Positions 16,020-25,982 of a stretch of DNA of 64,000 bases are shown piece by piece. The notes under the pieces are model-generated. The model was not told where the DNA came from. It made no database searches and saw nothing but the letters and a program-made list of their open reading frames with translations. How positions within the stretch are numbered: position 1 is the first letter of the stretch; the number at the start of each line of letters is the position of its first letter. A program made the translations under genes and the position numbers. Source of the stretch: Ruania alba (lineage in GTDB: Bacteria; Actinomycetota; Actinomycetes; Actinomycetales; Beutenbergiaceae); contig NZ_FNTX01000002.1 in NCBI RefSeq assembly GCF_900105765.1, positions 496,001 to 560,000 on the forward strand, in the 5' to 3' direction.

Positions 16020-16843
16020 TCGACGCCCATCTGCACGTGTGGGACCACCGGCGGTCCGGCTACGGCTGGCTGGACCAGGCGCCGGAGCTGCTGCGGCGCG
16101 ACCACCTCCCGTCCGAGGCACTGGACATGCTGGCCAAGCACGGGTTCGCCCGCGCGGTGCTCGTCCAGGCCGACGAGACCCTGACCGAGACCGAGTACCT
16201 GCTCGAGCTGGTGGCCACGGAGCCGCGCTTCGCCGGTGCGGTCGTCTACCTGCCGCTGGAGGCCCCAGACACGGTGGCCGAGCATCTGACCAGTCCGGCA
16301 GCAGGAGTGGTGGGCGTGCGCAACCTCACCCACGACCGGCCGGACCCGGACTGGATCCTGGGGGCGGAGCAGCGCCGCAGCATCGACCTGATCGGTGCCG
16401 CCGGGCTGCCGCTGGACGTGGTGGCGACGCTGCCTCGCCACCGGGAGAATCTCCTCACCCTTGCGCGGCAGCACCCCAGCCAGACGTTCGTGCTCGATCA
16501 CCTGGGCACTCCGGCGCTGGACGGGGGCGATGCCGCCGATCTGTGGCGGGAGCAGCTGGGTGAGATCGCGAGCTGCCCGAACACGGTGGCGAAGGTGTCC
16601 GGGATCTACGCCTCCGGCGGACCGGCGAGCGCGGACCAGATGCGCGCGGTGCTCGGCACTGCCGTGGAGCTGTTCGGGCCCGACCGGCTGATGGTGGGAA
16701 CCGACTGGCCGGTGTGCACGGCCTTCGGCGGCGCGGAGGCAACGCTGGCTGTGCTGCTGAGCGCCGTCGGCGAACTGGAGCCTGACCAGCAGACGGCCCT
16801 GCGCACCGGTACGGCGGCGCGGGTGTACGGGGTGCCGACGTGA
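16016..16843 (+). CDS. Amidohydrolase family protein (sugar-lactonase-like)
   Basis: 275 residues from GTG 16016 (GTGA overlap, ribosome binding site GAGGAGAG). The N-terminal I-D-A-H-L-H-V-W-D metal motif and the V-G-T-D-W-P-V-C motif near the end are typical of the COG3618 group, which includes L-fuconolactone and L-rhamnonolactone hydrolases. In this operon it would open the lactone made by the downstream oxidoreductase. The sugar is inferred from the GH95 gene. Confidence 0.88.
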   Translation: MIDAHLHVWDHRRSGYGWLDQAPELLRRDHLPSEALDMLAKHGFARAVLVQADETLTETEYLLELVATEPRFAGAVVYLPLEAPDTVAEHLTSPAAGVVGVRNLTHDRPDPDWILGAEQRRSIDLIGAAGLPLDVVATLPRHRENLLTLARQHPSQTFVLDHLGTPALDGGDAADLWREQLGEIASCPNTVAKVSGIYASGGPASADQMRAVLGTAVELFGPDRLMVGTDWPVCTAFGGAEATLAVLLSAVGELEPDQQTALRTGTAARVYGVPT

Positions 16844-17934
16844 GCGCTGCCCCGGACGGAGCCGGGCTCGAGCGCCACCCGGATCCGGCCTATCTCGCCG
16901 ATGCACCGGAGCGCACTTTGCCGATCGTGGTGATCGGCGCGGGCGGTATTGCCCGAGACGCCCATCTGCCGGCCTACCGCAAGGCGGGCATGCCGGTGGC
17001 GGCGCTGGTGGACCTCGATATCGAGCGCGCCCAGACCCTGGCGGCCGACTTCGGGATCGCCACCACTTACGACCGGCTGGAGGAGGCGGTCGCCGCCCAC
17101 GGAACCGGCGCGATCTACGACGTCGCCGTGATGCCGGACGCGTTCGGCGCGATCCTGCACGCGCTGCCAGACGGGGCGGCCGTGCAGCTGCAGAAGCCGC
17201 TCGGCTACACCTACGCGCAGGCACGTGAGCTGGTGACGATCGCCGAACGCAAGCAGCTCGTGGCCGCGGTGAACACCCAGTTGCGGTTCGCCCCGCACGT
17301 GGTGGCGGCCCGCCGGCTGATCGCCGAGGGCGCTATCGGAGAGCTGATCGACCTCGAGGTGCTCGTGCGGGTGGAGACACCGTGGGAGCTGTTCCCGAGC
17401 GTGTTCGGACTGGAGCGCATGGAGATGCCGATGCACTCGGTGCACTACGTGGACCTGGTGCGTTCCTTCGTAGGGGATCCCACCGGGGTCAGCGCAGTGA
17501 CGGTGCCGCACCCGCACAAGGAGCTGGCGAGTACGCGGACCGGGTACCTGCTGCACTACGCCGGCCGCCCGCTGCGGGTGACGATCAGTACCAACCACGA
17601 TCATTCGTTCGGGGCGTCGCACCAGGAGGCGGCAGTGCTGTGGCACGGCACCGAGGGTGCGATCCGTGCCGAGCTCGGGTTGCTGCTGGACTACCCGCGC
17701 GGTGGGGCCGACCTGCTGGAGATCACCACCGGTGAGGGGTGGCGGGAGATCGAGGTGGCCGGCTCCTGGTTCCCGGACGCCTTCATCGGCTCGATGGGGG
17801 CACTACAACGCCGTGCCACTGGGGAGTCGGCGACGCTGCCGACATCGGTGCGCGACGTGCTGCGGACCATGGCCGTGCTGGAGGCGGCGCACGAGGCCGG
17901 CCAGGCGGGTGGGCATCCACTGCCGGAGGGGTGA
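16840..17934 (+). CDS. Gfo/Idh/MocA family oxidoreductase
   Basis: 364 residues. The Rossmann motif I-G-A-G-G-I-A-R-D-A-H-L-P-A-Y is at about 30-44. The E-K-P position reads L-Q-K-P-L-G-Y-T, so glutamine stands where Glu usually is, and the catalytic lysine is kept. A late H-x-x-D/H pair (M-H-S-V-H-Y-V-D) fits the family. It would oxidise or reduce a sugar with NAD(P), probably feeding the lactonase next to it. GTG start overlaps the previous stop. Last gene of the operon; it faces lacI. Confidence 0.9.
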   Translation: MSAAPDGAGLERHPDPAYLADAPERTLPIVVIGAGGIARDAHLPAYRKAGMPVAALVDLDIERAQTLAADFGIATTYDRLEEAVAAHGTGAIYDVAVMPDAFGAILHALPDGAAVQLQKPLGYTYAQARELVTIAERKQLVAAVNTQLRFAPHVVAARRLIAEGAIGELIDLEVLVRVETPWELFPSVFGLERMEMPMHSVHYVDLVRSFVGDPTGVSAVTVPHPHKELASTRTGYLLHYAGRPLRVTISTNHDHSFGASHQEAAVLWHGTEGAIRAELGLLLDYPRGGADLLEITTGEGWREIEVAGSWFPDAFIGSMGALQRRATGESATLPTSVRDVLRTMAVLEAAHEAGQAGGHPLPEG

Positions 17935-18005
17935 GCAGGCGGCCACCCGCTCCCGGATGCCGGGCACGTCGCCGCGGGGCGTGACTGGCGAAGGCCGGCG
18001 AGTAC

Positions 18006-19027
18006 TCAGACCCCAGGGGCAGGCCCGGTGGACTCCCGCAGCACCAGCTCGGGGCCGGATCGTCCACCACGCGACTGACCGTCTCGACATGCTCGGCCCC
18101 GGCACCGTCGAGAAGCATGTCCACGGCTGTGGATCCGAGGGTCTCCATCGGCAGCCGGATCGTGGTCAGCGCCGGGGCGCAGGTGATGGCCGGCCAGATG
18201 TCGTGGATCGCCACCACCGAGAGCTCGCGCGGTACCGCGATCCCCATCTGCGCGGCCTCGGTGAGCGCCCCGATCCCGGCGTTCACGTTGCCGACCACGA
18301 GCGCCGTGGGGCGCGGGTCCCGGCTGAGCAGGATCCGAACGGCGTCACGAGCCGAGCGGTAGGTGTAGCCGAGGCTGGTGACGTGCTCGCGCGAGAGGGT
18401 CAGTGCGGCCTCGGTGAGCGCGTTCTCGACGCCCTGCTGACGGCGGGCACTGGTGTCGGAGGCCGGCACGCCCCCGACGTATCCGATCGAGGTGTGTCCG
18501 AGCTCGAGCAGGTGGTGGGCTGCGAGCGCACCGGCAGCCACGTCGTCGATCGCGATCGAGCGCACGCCCTCGACCGGTCCGGAGTTGATCATCACCGTCC
18601 GCTCGGGGTGCGAGAGGGCGCGGGAGACCAGTTCGGTGGGGGCGCTGTCATCCTTCTGCAGCAGCACGCCGTCGACCAGGCGCTCACTCAGCAGGCGGTT
18701 GAAACCGTCGCTACCCGGCTGCATCCGCGGGCTGGACGCGAGCAGCACCGAGTAGTGGTGATCCAGTGCCCGGGTCTCCACCCCGTTCACCAGGTCGGTG
18801 AAAGTGGCGTTGGTGACGTCCGGAACAACCAGCGCCAGCAAGTGGGTGCGGGCTCGGCGCAGCGACCGCCCGGCCGAGTTGGGTGCATAACGCAACAGCC
18901 GGGCGGACTCCACCACCCGCTCCCGGGTCTCCGGCCTGATCCGGATCGTGGGGTCAGAGTTCAGCACCCGGGAGACCACCGAGACCGACACGCCGGCGTG
19001 CGCAGCCACATCCCGTAACGTCACCAT
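18006..19027 (-). CDS. LacI family transcriptional regulator with an apparent frameshift near the 3' end
   Basis: N-terminal V-T-L-R-D-V-A-A-H-A-G-V-S-V-S-V-V-S-R-V-L helix-turn-helix (residues 2-22), hinge, then a periplasmic-binding-like ligand domain. As read, the frame goes wrong at a G4C2 run (18051-18056) and continues to 17783 with proline/arginine-rich nonsense overlapping the oxidoreductase gene. One extra base there restores the usual P-E-L-V-L-R-E-S-T ending and a stop at 18006, giving about 340 aa, the normal LacI length. The cause is either a sequencing error or a recent mutation. A LacI box lies 35-48 bp upstream, so it probably controls itself and the fucoside operons. TACGAT at 19038-19033 suggests near-leaderless transcription. 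Confidence 0.85.
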
Positions 19028-19061
19028 CCTCGCGATCGTAGTGCGGATGGCAGAGGTCCGC

Positions 19062-19075
19062 ACAAACGATTCACC
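19062..19075. promoter_or_regulatory. LacI-type operator before lacI
   Basis: ACAAACGATTCACC, identical over 14 bp to the site before the sugar importer (10600-10613, opposite orientation). It has the central CG usual for LacI-family operators. Confidence 0.65.
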
Positions 19076-19164
19076 ACCGGCGGGGCTCAGGTCCGCGTGT
19101 CAGCCCGCTCCGGTGCGACGAGCAGGTGGCGCACCTGGACTGAGCCGACGACTTGACCCGCCAC

Positions 19165-20778
19165 CTAGGCAAAGGTCGTGCCGGGGATCGCGGCGAGCAG
19201 TTCTCGGGTGTACTCCTGCTGCGGTGACGTGAAGATCTGGTCCGGTGTGCCGGACTCCACGATGCGGCCGCTCTGCATCACGTGCACCTCGTGGGAGATC
19301 ATGTTCACCACTGCCAGGTCGTGACTGATGAAGAGGTAGCTCAATCCCAGGTTGCGCTGGAGATCGACGAGAAGCTCCAGGATCTGGGCCTGCACCAGCA
19401 CGTCGAGAGCGGAGACCGCCTCGTCGAGTACGACCAGCTCCGGCTCCAGGGCGAGGGCCCGGGCGATGGCGACCCGCTGGCGTTGCCCACCGGAGAGTTG
19501 ATGCGGCAAGCTCTCGGCCAGGGAAGATGGCAGAGCGACCTGCTCCAGTAGCTCACGCACCCGAAGAAGGCGGGATCGTTTGTCACCGATCCGGTGCACC
19601 CGCAGGGGTTCTGCTATCGATTCCGCGATGGTGTACCGAGGGTCGAGCGAGGCGAACGGGTTCTGGAACACCGGCTGGACCTCGCGCCGCACTGCGAGGA
19701 GCTTCCGGCCGCGCAAGGTCGAGACGTCATGGCCGGCAATCCGAATCGTTCCTTCCGAGGCCGTCTCGAGACCGAGGAGCATCTTTGCGGTGGTCGACTT
19801 TCCCGACCCGGACTCACCAACGATCGCGACCGTGCGCCCGCGCGGGATGGTGAAACTGACGTCGCGCACCGCCCAGAACTCCGCACCGCGCGCGGCGCCA
19901 CGAAGTCGGTAGCGCCGGCCCACGTCGGCCACGCTGACCAGGGTGGCATCGGGGCCGGTGTCACCAGGAGCGTCCACGATCGGCACGGAGACCAGACTGG
20001 GCGCGGCAGCGACGAGCCGCTTGGTGTACGCGTGCTCCGGTTTCTCCAGGAGGTGCCGGGCCGGGCCGGCCTCCACCAGCTCACCACGGAACATCACCAG
20101 TACCCGGCTCGCCCGCTCAGCGGCAAGCGCCAGGTCGTGCGTGATGAGGATCATCGCCGTCCCCGTGCTCGCGGTCAGCTCTTCGATCGTGTCGAGGATG
20201 AGTCGTTGCACGGTGACGTCGAGTGCGCTGGTCGGCTCGTCCGCGATGAGCAGCCGCGGCTCGCATGCGAGGCCCATGGCGATGAGGGCACGCTGGCGCA
20301 TACCGCCGGAGAACTCGTGCGGGTATTGGTCGTAGCGTTGCTCAGGATCGGGGATGCCCACCATCTCGAGCAGTTCGACGGCGCGTCGCCGGCCGGCACT
20401 CCCGCGCCCCTTCCCATGCACCTCGAGCGCCTCGAGGATCTGCGCTCCCACGGTGTGCACCGGGTCGAGGTTCGACATCGGGTCCTGCGGGACGAGGCCG
20501 ATTCCCGCACCGCGAAGCGTGATGAGTTCACGCTCGGGCAGTTCGGTGAGCTCTCGCCCCTCGAACTGAATCGAGCCGCCGGAGATGCGGCCGTTTCCCG
20601 CCAGCAGGCGATTGATACTCGCTGCGACGGTGGATTTACCTGAGCCCGACTCGCCGACGATGGCGACAGTTTCGCCGGCGGCCACGTCGAACGTCACGCC
20701 CTTGACGGCCTCGAACGGTCCCGCAGGCGTGTCGAACGTGACGCGAAGGTCGCGCACGGAGAGCAAGGGATCGGTCAC
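19165..20778 (-). CDS. Peptide-type ABC transporter, fused DppD-DppF ATPase
   Basis: 537 residues with two complete nucleotide-binding domains. The first has Walker A G-E-S-G-S-G-K-S-T (about 36-44), signature F-S-G-G-M-R-Q and Walker B L-L-I-A-D-E-P. The second has another G-E-S-G-S-G-K-S-T, L-S-G-G-Q-R-Q and L-V-V-L-D-E-A. Each half has the oligopeptide-transporter C-terminal region. It powers the importer encoded upstream. GTG 20778 overlaps the previous stop by 4 bp. Last gene of the muropeptide operon. Confidence 0.95.
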   Translation of the reverse strand: MTDPLLSVRDLRVTFDTPAGPFEAVKGVTFDVAAGETVAIVGESGSGKSTVAASINRLLAGNGRISGGSIQFEGRELTELPERELITLRGAGIGLVPQDPMSNLDPVHTVGAQILEALEVHGKGRGSAGRRRAVELLEMVGIPDPEQRYDQYPHEFSGGMRQRALIAMGLACEPRLLIADEPTSALDVTVQRLILDTIEELTASTGTAMILITHDLALAAERASRVLVMFRGELVEAGPARHLLEKPEHAYTKRLVAAAPSLVSVPIVDAPGDTGPDATLVSVADVGRRYRLRGAARGAEFWAVRDVSFTIPRGRTVAIVGESGSGKSTTAKMLLGLETASEGTIRIAGHDVSTLRGRKLLAVRREVQPVFQNPFASLDPRYTIAESIAEPLRVHRIGDKRSRLLRVRELLEQVALPSSLAESLPHQLSGGQRQRVAIARALALEPELVVLDEAVSALDVLVQAQILELLVDLQRNLGLSYLFISHDLAVVNMISHEVHVMQSGRIVESGTPDQIFTSPQQEYTRELLAAIPGTTFA

Positions 20779-21914
20779 GGTCGGTCTCCCGTCGTCGTGG
20801 GGTGCAGCAGGGTGTCAGCGTGCGACATTGCCCCTCTCCAGAGCGTCTCGGACGGGACAAGACGGCCTCGGCCCGGTCCCGGTCGGCCGTGCAGACGGTT
20901 GGTGAGCAGGACGGTGAGAACCTCGGGGGCTCCCTCGGTCGCAGGTGCAGCCGCGATGAACGTGCCTGTGAACCCACCGTGTCCCAGAAAGAGACGATCC
21001 CGGCCCCGCCACGGCAACCACCGCACCAGCACTCCCTGGCCTTGGCCCGCATCGACGGTGGCCGCGAGGGAGTTGGCGGAACCGAGTCCGTACCGTTCCG
21101 GATCGGCCAGCGCGGCGGCGATTCGGAGCAGCCCGTCAGCGTCGGCGAACCACCCGGCATGGCCGGCCGCACCTCGGAAGGCGTGGAACGCGTTGCCGTC
21201 ACCGACAGCTCCGCGCACGGTCTCCGTGCGCCAGTGGAAGGCATCGGCGTCCGCGTCGACCGGGTATGGAACACCGCTGCGCACCATCTCACGTTCGATG
21301 GCGTCACCATCGGCCCCGGCCACGCTTGGCGACCCATCAGGCGGCGCACCGGCAGTCACCGATGACGCACCCAACGGATCGAGCAAGAGGTGCCGAACTG
21401 CGGCGGCGAACGGCATACTCGCCGTCCGCGCGATGACCGCACCCAGGGCCTGCATACCGAGGTCGGAGTAATGCCGCCCGGAGCCGGGCGCATATCGCGG
21501 CGGGGTCGACAACGACGTCGCCGCAGGGTCCTCCTCAACCCCGGGAACGAGGTAGAGCGGCCGCCATTCCACGAACCCCGCCCGGTGGCGCAACACCTCG
21601 TCCAGGGTCACATCTGCATGGCTACCCGCCCGGGTGCCGAGCACATGCCCCAGGGTGTCGGTCGCCGACAAGGCACCATCAACGAACAGTCTGCGCAACG
21701 TCAGGGTGGTCAGCACTTTGCTCACCGAGGCCAGGTCGTGCACATGGCTCTCGGTCAATGCCTCACCGGTGCGCAGGTCGGCTGTGCCACTGACCGCGAC
21801 GTGGCGCTCATTCCCTTCGAGCACTGCGAAGGAGGCACCCGGGGGCGCGTGGGCACCCGCACGCTCAGCGGTGACGGCGGCAGTCGCCGGGGCGAGGAGG
21901 TCGTCGCCGGTCAT
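20775..21914 (-). CDS. Serine hydrolase of the beta-lactamase/class C family
   Basis: 379 residues from ATG 21914 (ATGA overlap). S-V-S-K is the S-x-x-K nucleophile motif (about 67-70), Y-S-D-L-G the Y-x-N-like motif, and G-H-G-G-F-T-G the K/H-T-G equivalent. There is no signal peptide, so it should be cytoplasmic, unlike true penicillin-binding proteins. In this operon it could cut an amide or ester in imported muropeptides; that role is inferred. Confidence 0.88.
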   Translation of the reverse strand: MTGDDLLAPATAAVTAERAGAHAPPGASFAVLEGNERHVAVSGTADLRTGEALTESHVHDLASVSKVLTTLTLRRLFVDGALSATDTLGHVLGTRAGSHADVTLDEVLRHRAGFVEWRPLYLVPGVEEDPAATSLSTPPRYAPGSGRHYSDLGMQALGAVIARTASMPFAAAVRHLLLDPLGASSVTAGAPPDGSPSVAGADGDAIEREMVRSGVPYPVDADADAFHWRTETVRGAVGDGNAFHAFRGAAGHAGWFADADGLLRIAAALADPERYGLGSANSLAATVDAGQGQGVLVRWLPWRGRDRLFLGHGGFTGTFIAAAPATEGAPEVLTVLLTNRLHGRPGPGRGRLVPSETLWRGAMSHADTLLHPTTTGDRP

Positions 21915-22999
21915 GCAGGCTCCCGCACCAGGGCATCGATCCCGAGGCCAGCGGTCTCGGTCAGCACGATCTGGTCGGCCTCGTACCCGACCCCGCCCTC
22001 GACGGGCGACGTCTGCTGCCACGTGCCGGCGTCAAGGTCGTGCACGACCCCCGGGAGGGTGACGGCGAGGTGGGCAGCGGCTGAGATCCCTACCGCCGAC
22101 TCCAGCATGGACCCCACCAGCACACCCACGTCCGAGGCAGCAGCGAGCGACACCAACTCCCGGGCCGGCGTGATACCGCCACACTTGGCGAGCTTGATGT
22201 TCACGAGGTCCGCAGCGCCCAACCGTACGATCTCCCGCAGATCGCGGGCACCCCAGAGTGATTCGTCCGCAAGTACCGGTGTGGTGACGGCGGCGGTCAC
22301 CCAAGCGAGCGAATCAATATCGTCAGCCGGCGTGGGTTGCTCGACCAGTTCGACGTCGAGTCCGTCCTCCTCCCAGCCGCGAATGATCCTGATCGCGTCC
22401 TCAGCCGTCCAGCCCTGGTTCGCATCCACCCGCAGTTGCGCCGCACCGGCAGGGCCCGCCCGCAGTGCGCGCATGATGCGATCATCTCGCTCCGGGTCGA
22501 GGCCCAGCTTGATCTTCAGCGTGCCGAAACCCGCCTCCACATGCTGAGCCGCGTCGCGGAGCACTTCCTCGTCGTCGGCAACCGCGACGGTCATATCCGT
22601 GACAACGGCAGAACCAGACGTGGGGTCGAGCAGTCGGTGCAGCGGCATCTCGGCGGCCTGCGCGGCGAGATCCCACAGTGCGGAGTCAACGGCGGCCTTC
22701 GCGGCACTGTTCCGCACGACCGAGCGCGCAAGGGCCGCGCCCCACTCCGACGGGTCGTCCGCCGGTAGTCCCACGACGGCGGCCGCGATCGGGCCAGATA
22801 TCGCCGCCTCAGCGCCGGCGCTACTCTCGCCGGTGACCTGCCAGCTCAGCGCGGCTTCTCCCCAGCCGATGCGTCCATCCGCATCCGTCACACTGACCAC
22901 GAGCGTGTCCAGTGTTGTCACGGTGCGCTGGGCGGTCACGAACGGTCCACGCAGCGGCACGCTGAGGGGATGGGTGCGAAGCGTCGCGATCTCGGACAT
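21911..22999 (-). CDS. Dipeptide epimerase (L-Ala-D/L-Glu type), enolase superfamily
   Basis: 362 residues with all barrel motifs of the muconate-lactonizing/dipeptide-epimerase branch: K-I-K-L-G (base lysine), V-D-A-N-Q-G-W, V-E-Q-P and A-D-E-S for the metal, and N-I-K-L-A-K-C-G-G with the second lysine. It would turn L-Ala-D-Glu from peptidoglycan into L-Ala-L-Glu for ordinary peptidases. It begins 3 bp behind the anmK stop. Confidence 0.9.
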   Translation of the reverse strand: MSEIATLRTHPLSVPLRGPFVTAQRTVTTLDTLVVSVTDADGRIGWGEAALSWQVTGESSAGAEAAISGPIAAAVVGLPADDPSEWGAALARSVVRNSAAKAAVDSALWDLAAQAAEMPLHRLLDPTSGSAVVTDMTVAVADDEEVLRDAAQHVEAGFGTLKIKLGLDPERDDRIMRALRAGPAGAAQLRVDANQGWTAEDAIRIIRGWEEDGLDVELVEQPTPADDIDSLAWVTAAVTTPVLADESLWGARDLREIVRLGAADLVNIKLAKCGGITPARELVSLAAASDVGVLVGSMLESAVGISAAAHLAVTLPGVVHDLDAGTWQQTSPVEGGVGYEADQIVLTETAGLGIDALVREPA

Positions 23000-23002
23000 G
23001 CC

Positions 23003-24202
23003 CTACTCGCCTTCTTCGCGAGCGACCGTGCCGAGGCGGAGGAAGTCCGGCGCTGACTGCGGTTCCGGGAGACGCAGCGGTCCGGCACCGGGGGTGAGCG
23101 AGCCGAGGAGCCGGGGAGCCGAGGCACCAGTAGCGCTGGGAACGCTGGCCGGCACACCGTGCCAGGTGAGCCAACCGAGCAGGGCCATCAGCACGGCTTC
23201 CTTCTCGTCTGCGCCCAGACCGAGGACGTCGGTGGTCTGGACGGCGACCCCTGGCAATCCTGCCGCGAGGCCATCCATGAGGACGCGATTGTGGACACCC
23301 CCGCCGGAGACGAACAACTCGGTGAGCTGCTCGTGGTGGAGCGCGTCGGCGATGGTGCGCACCGTCAGGGCGGTCAGCGTGGCAACAAGGTCGGCTCCGT
23401 GGGTCGTCTGACCGGATCGGCCCACCATGTCCCGGACGTAGTCGAGGTGGAACAGTTCCTTCCCGGTGCTCTTGGGAGGCACCTGCGCGTAGTACGGCTC
23501 GCCCAGGAGCTCCTCGAGCAGCCTGGTGTCCACCTCACCGGTCGCGGCGATCGCACCGCCGGCATCGAACCCGGCCGGGTGCAAACGCTCGGCGTGGACG
23601 ACGGCATCGATGAGCGCATTGGCAGGTCCGATGTCCCAGGCGCGCGGGGGGCCGTCGCCGACTACCGTCACGTTCGAGATTCCGCCGAGATTCAACGCGG
23701 CCACGCGGCCACGCGGCCCGCCTGCTCGGGCTCGGCCAGCCAGTACGAGCGAGTCGAGAGTCGAGGCCAACGGGGCTCCCTGACCGCCCGCAGTGATGTC
23801 ACGGATGCGCACGTCGGACAGCACCGGTGCCCCGGTGCCCTCGGCGATCCAGGCGGGCTGTCCGATCTGCGCGGTCCCGAGCACCCTGGCGTCGTCGACC
23901 CAGTGATACACGGTCTGTCCGTGCGAGACGATGAGGTCGACCGGGCCTGCCTGGTCGATCGCGTCGGCCGCCGCCCGGGCGAACGCCTGCCCGATGCGGG
24001 TGTCGAGCCGCGTCACGTCCGCCAACGTGGTCGGTGCCGGTGGAAGCGCAGCGACCAGTTCGGCACGCAACTGCTCGTCGTACGGCGTCGCCCCGCGGGC
24101 AACGACGTCCGCACGTAGCCCACCGTCCTCGGGAGTGAACTCCACGACGGCACTGTCGATACCGTCGTGGGACGTCCCCGAGATCAGCCCGAGGATCCTC
24201 AT
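23003..24202 (-). CDS. anmK: Anhydro-N-acetylmuramic acid kinase
   Basis: 399 residues. [12 protein letters not shown] opens the protein (family usual G-T-S-M-D-G-I-D), followed by [10 protein letters not shown] and [10 protein letters not shown], both AnmK signatures. It opens and phosphorylates 1,6-anhydroMurNAc to MurNAc-6-phosphate, the substrate of MurQ next to it. ATGA overlap with murQ. Confidence 0.95.
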   Translation of the reverse strand: MRILGLISGTSHDGIDSAVVEFTPEDGGLRADVVARGATPYDEQLRAELVAALPPAPTTLADVTRLDTRIGQAFARAAADAIDQAGPVDLIVSHGQTVYHWVDDARVLGTAQIGQPAWIAEGTGAPVLSDVRIRDITAGGQGAPLASTLDSLVLAGRARAGGPRGRVAALNLGGISNVTVVGDGPPRAWDIGPANALIDAVVHAERLHPAGFDAGGAIAATGEVDTRLLEELLGEPYYAQVPPKSTGKELFHLDYVRDMVGRSGQTTHGADLVATLTALTVRTIADALHHEQLTELFVSGGGVHNRVLMDGLAAGLPGVAVQTTDVLGLGADEKEAVLMALLGWLTWHGVPASVPSATGASAPRLLGSLTPGAGPLRLPEPQSAPDFLRLGTVAREEGE

Positions 24203-25110
24203 CGCGTCACCTCCGTCGCCAGGGCAGCACGCAGATGTCCGTCCGCAGCGTCGAGCGCTGTTCGAGCATCAGTCACGACCAGTCCGCGTCGCAGCGATAC
24301 GACGGCGACCGGTACGGAGTAGTCCGCCGCCTCCAGGGTCTCCCGGGCGGCCGAGTACGTGGCATCAGTGAGCTGCATGACCATCCGGGTGGCGCGCTCA
24401 CGCAACTTCTCGTTCGAGGCGCGCAACTCCACCATGAGGTTGCCGTACGTCTTGCCCAGCCTGACCATCGCGATGGTCGAGAACATGTTCAGGACGAGCT
24501 TCTGCGCAGTCCCAGCCTTCAGTCGGGTCGACCCGCTGATGAGCTCCGGACCGACGATCACTTCGATGGCGCGCTCGGCGATCTCGCTCAACGGCGTCTT
24601 CTCGTTACAGGAGAACCCGATCCCCAGAGCGCCCAACTGCCGAGCGCGCCGGACCGCGCCGATGACGAACGGGGTACGACCACTCGCCGCCACTCCGACG
24701 ACCGAGTCGAGCGGTCCCACGCCTGCCTCGTCGATCGCTGCAGCACCGCCCTGAGCATCATCCTCCGCGCCCTCGACGGCATCGACGATCGCCACGGGTC
24801 CACCTGCGATGATGCCGAGGACCCGATCGCGGGTGGAGAAGGTGGGTGGAATCTCCGAGGCATCGAGCACTCCGATCCTGCCCGGAGTGCCTGCCCCGAC
24901 GTAGATCAATCGCCCTCCGCCGAGCATCCGGTCAGTCATCGCCTCGATCGCCGGGACGATCTGGCCGAGCGCGTCATGCACGGCCTGTGGCACAGTCTGG
25001 TCGGCCTCGTTCATGAGCGTGGCGAGCTCGGCAACTCCGAGGGTGTCGATGCGGGAGTACCGCAGGTCGGCGGCCTCCGTGGTGAGCGGGTCGAGATTCA
25101 CGGTGGTCAT
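24199..25110 (-). CDS. murQ: N-acetylmuramic acid 6-phosphate etherase
   Basis: 303 residues with a SIS sugar-phosphate isomerase fold: [17 protein letters not shown] at about 70-86, [10 protein letters not shown], and [11 protein letters not shown]. It removes lactate from MurNAc-6-P to give GlcNAc-6-P. It is coupled by ATGA overlaps to the permease and to anmK. Confidence 0.96.
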   Translation of the reverse strand: MTTVNLDPLTTEAADLRYSRIDTLGVAELATLMNEADQTVPQAVHDALGQIVPAIEAMTDRMLGGGRLIYVGAGTPGRIGVLDASEIPPTFSTRDRVLGIIAGGPVAIVDAVEGAEDDAQGGAAAIDEAGVGPLDSVVGVAASGRTPFVIGAVRRARQLGALGIGFSCNEKTPLSEIAERAIEVIVGPELISGSTRLKAGTAQKLVLNMFSTIAMVRLGKTYGNLMVELRASNEKLRERATRMVMQLTDATYSAARETLEAADYSVPVAVVSLRRGLVVTDARTALDAADGHLRAALATEVTR

Positions 25111-25982
25111 CGTCCTTTGCGGTGGGGGTCAAGGGCATCACGCAAACCGTCGCCCAGCAGGTTGAGCCCGACGATCAGCACGATGAGCACCATGCCTGGC
25201 GACACCATCGTCCACGGGGCGGCCACCACCAGGGTCTGCGCGTCGAAGACCATCGAGCCGAGGGACGCGGCGGGCGGGGGCGTCCCGAATCCGAGGAAGC
25301 TGAGGGCGGCCTCGGTGAGCACGGCCCAGGAGAGCGACAGCGTGATCTGCACGATGAGGATCCCCGTGATGTTGGGCAGGATGTGCCTCGCCATGATGCC
25401 GACGGCGTTCATGCCGGTGGCGCGGGCAGCGCTGACGTAGTCCACCTCCCGCAGTGACAGGACTGGGCCACGGGTGACCCTGACGAAGATGGGCGTGTAG
25501 ACCACTGCGATGGCCACGGCGACGGTGAACCAGTTCCGGGTGAACACTGAGGCGAGTGTCAGGGCGAGCAGCAACGGTGGAAACGCGAACAGCACATTGG
25601 TGAGACCGCCGATGACGGTGTCCCCGACCCCGCGCAGGTAGCCGGACACGATGCCGCCGACACCACCAATCACGGTGGCGAAGCCGACGGCGATGAACGC
25701 CACGACAGCGGAGTTCGCCACGCCCGATGCGACTCGGGCGAAGACGTCTCGTCCGAACTGGTCGGTGCCGAACCAATGAGCTGCCGACGGTGCTTGGAGG
25801 CGTGCAGTCGGTTCTTGGGCCGCGGGGTCGCCCACGAGACCGAGCGCGGAAGCAACCGCGAGCGCCAGGAAGGCCGTCACGATGACAAGCCCGATGAGCC
25901 CGCTGGGAGTGTGCGCCAAGGCGCGCAGCGTGAGCCCGTTCGCCCGGGCGGGCGCTGTGGTGGTGGTGCTGGTGGCGCTCAT
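25107..25982 (-). CDS. Peptide-type ABC transporter permease (DppC-like)
   Basis: 291 residues: N-terminal membrane segment, the W-F-G-T-D-Q-F-G-R-D-V-F motif of DppC/OppC proteins, then five more membrane segments and an A-A-R-A-T-G-M-N docking loop. Second permease of the muropeptide importer; ATGA overlaps on both sides. Confidence 0.94.
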   Translation of the reverse strand: MSATSTTTTAPARANGLTLRALAHTPSGLIGLVIVTAFLALAVASALGLVGDPAAQEPTARLQAPSAAHWFGTDQFGRDVFARVASGVANSAVVAFIAVGFATVIGGVGGIVSGYLRGVGDTVIGGLTNVLFAFPPLLLALTLASVFTRNWFTVAVAIAVVYTPIFVRVTRGPVLSLREVDYVSAARATGMNAVGIMARHILPNITGILIVQITLSLSWAVLTEAALSFLGFGTPPPAASLGSMVFDAQTLVVAAPWTMVSPGMVLIVLIVGLNLLGDGLRDALDPHRKGR

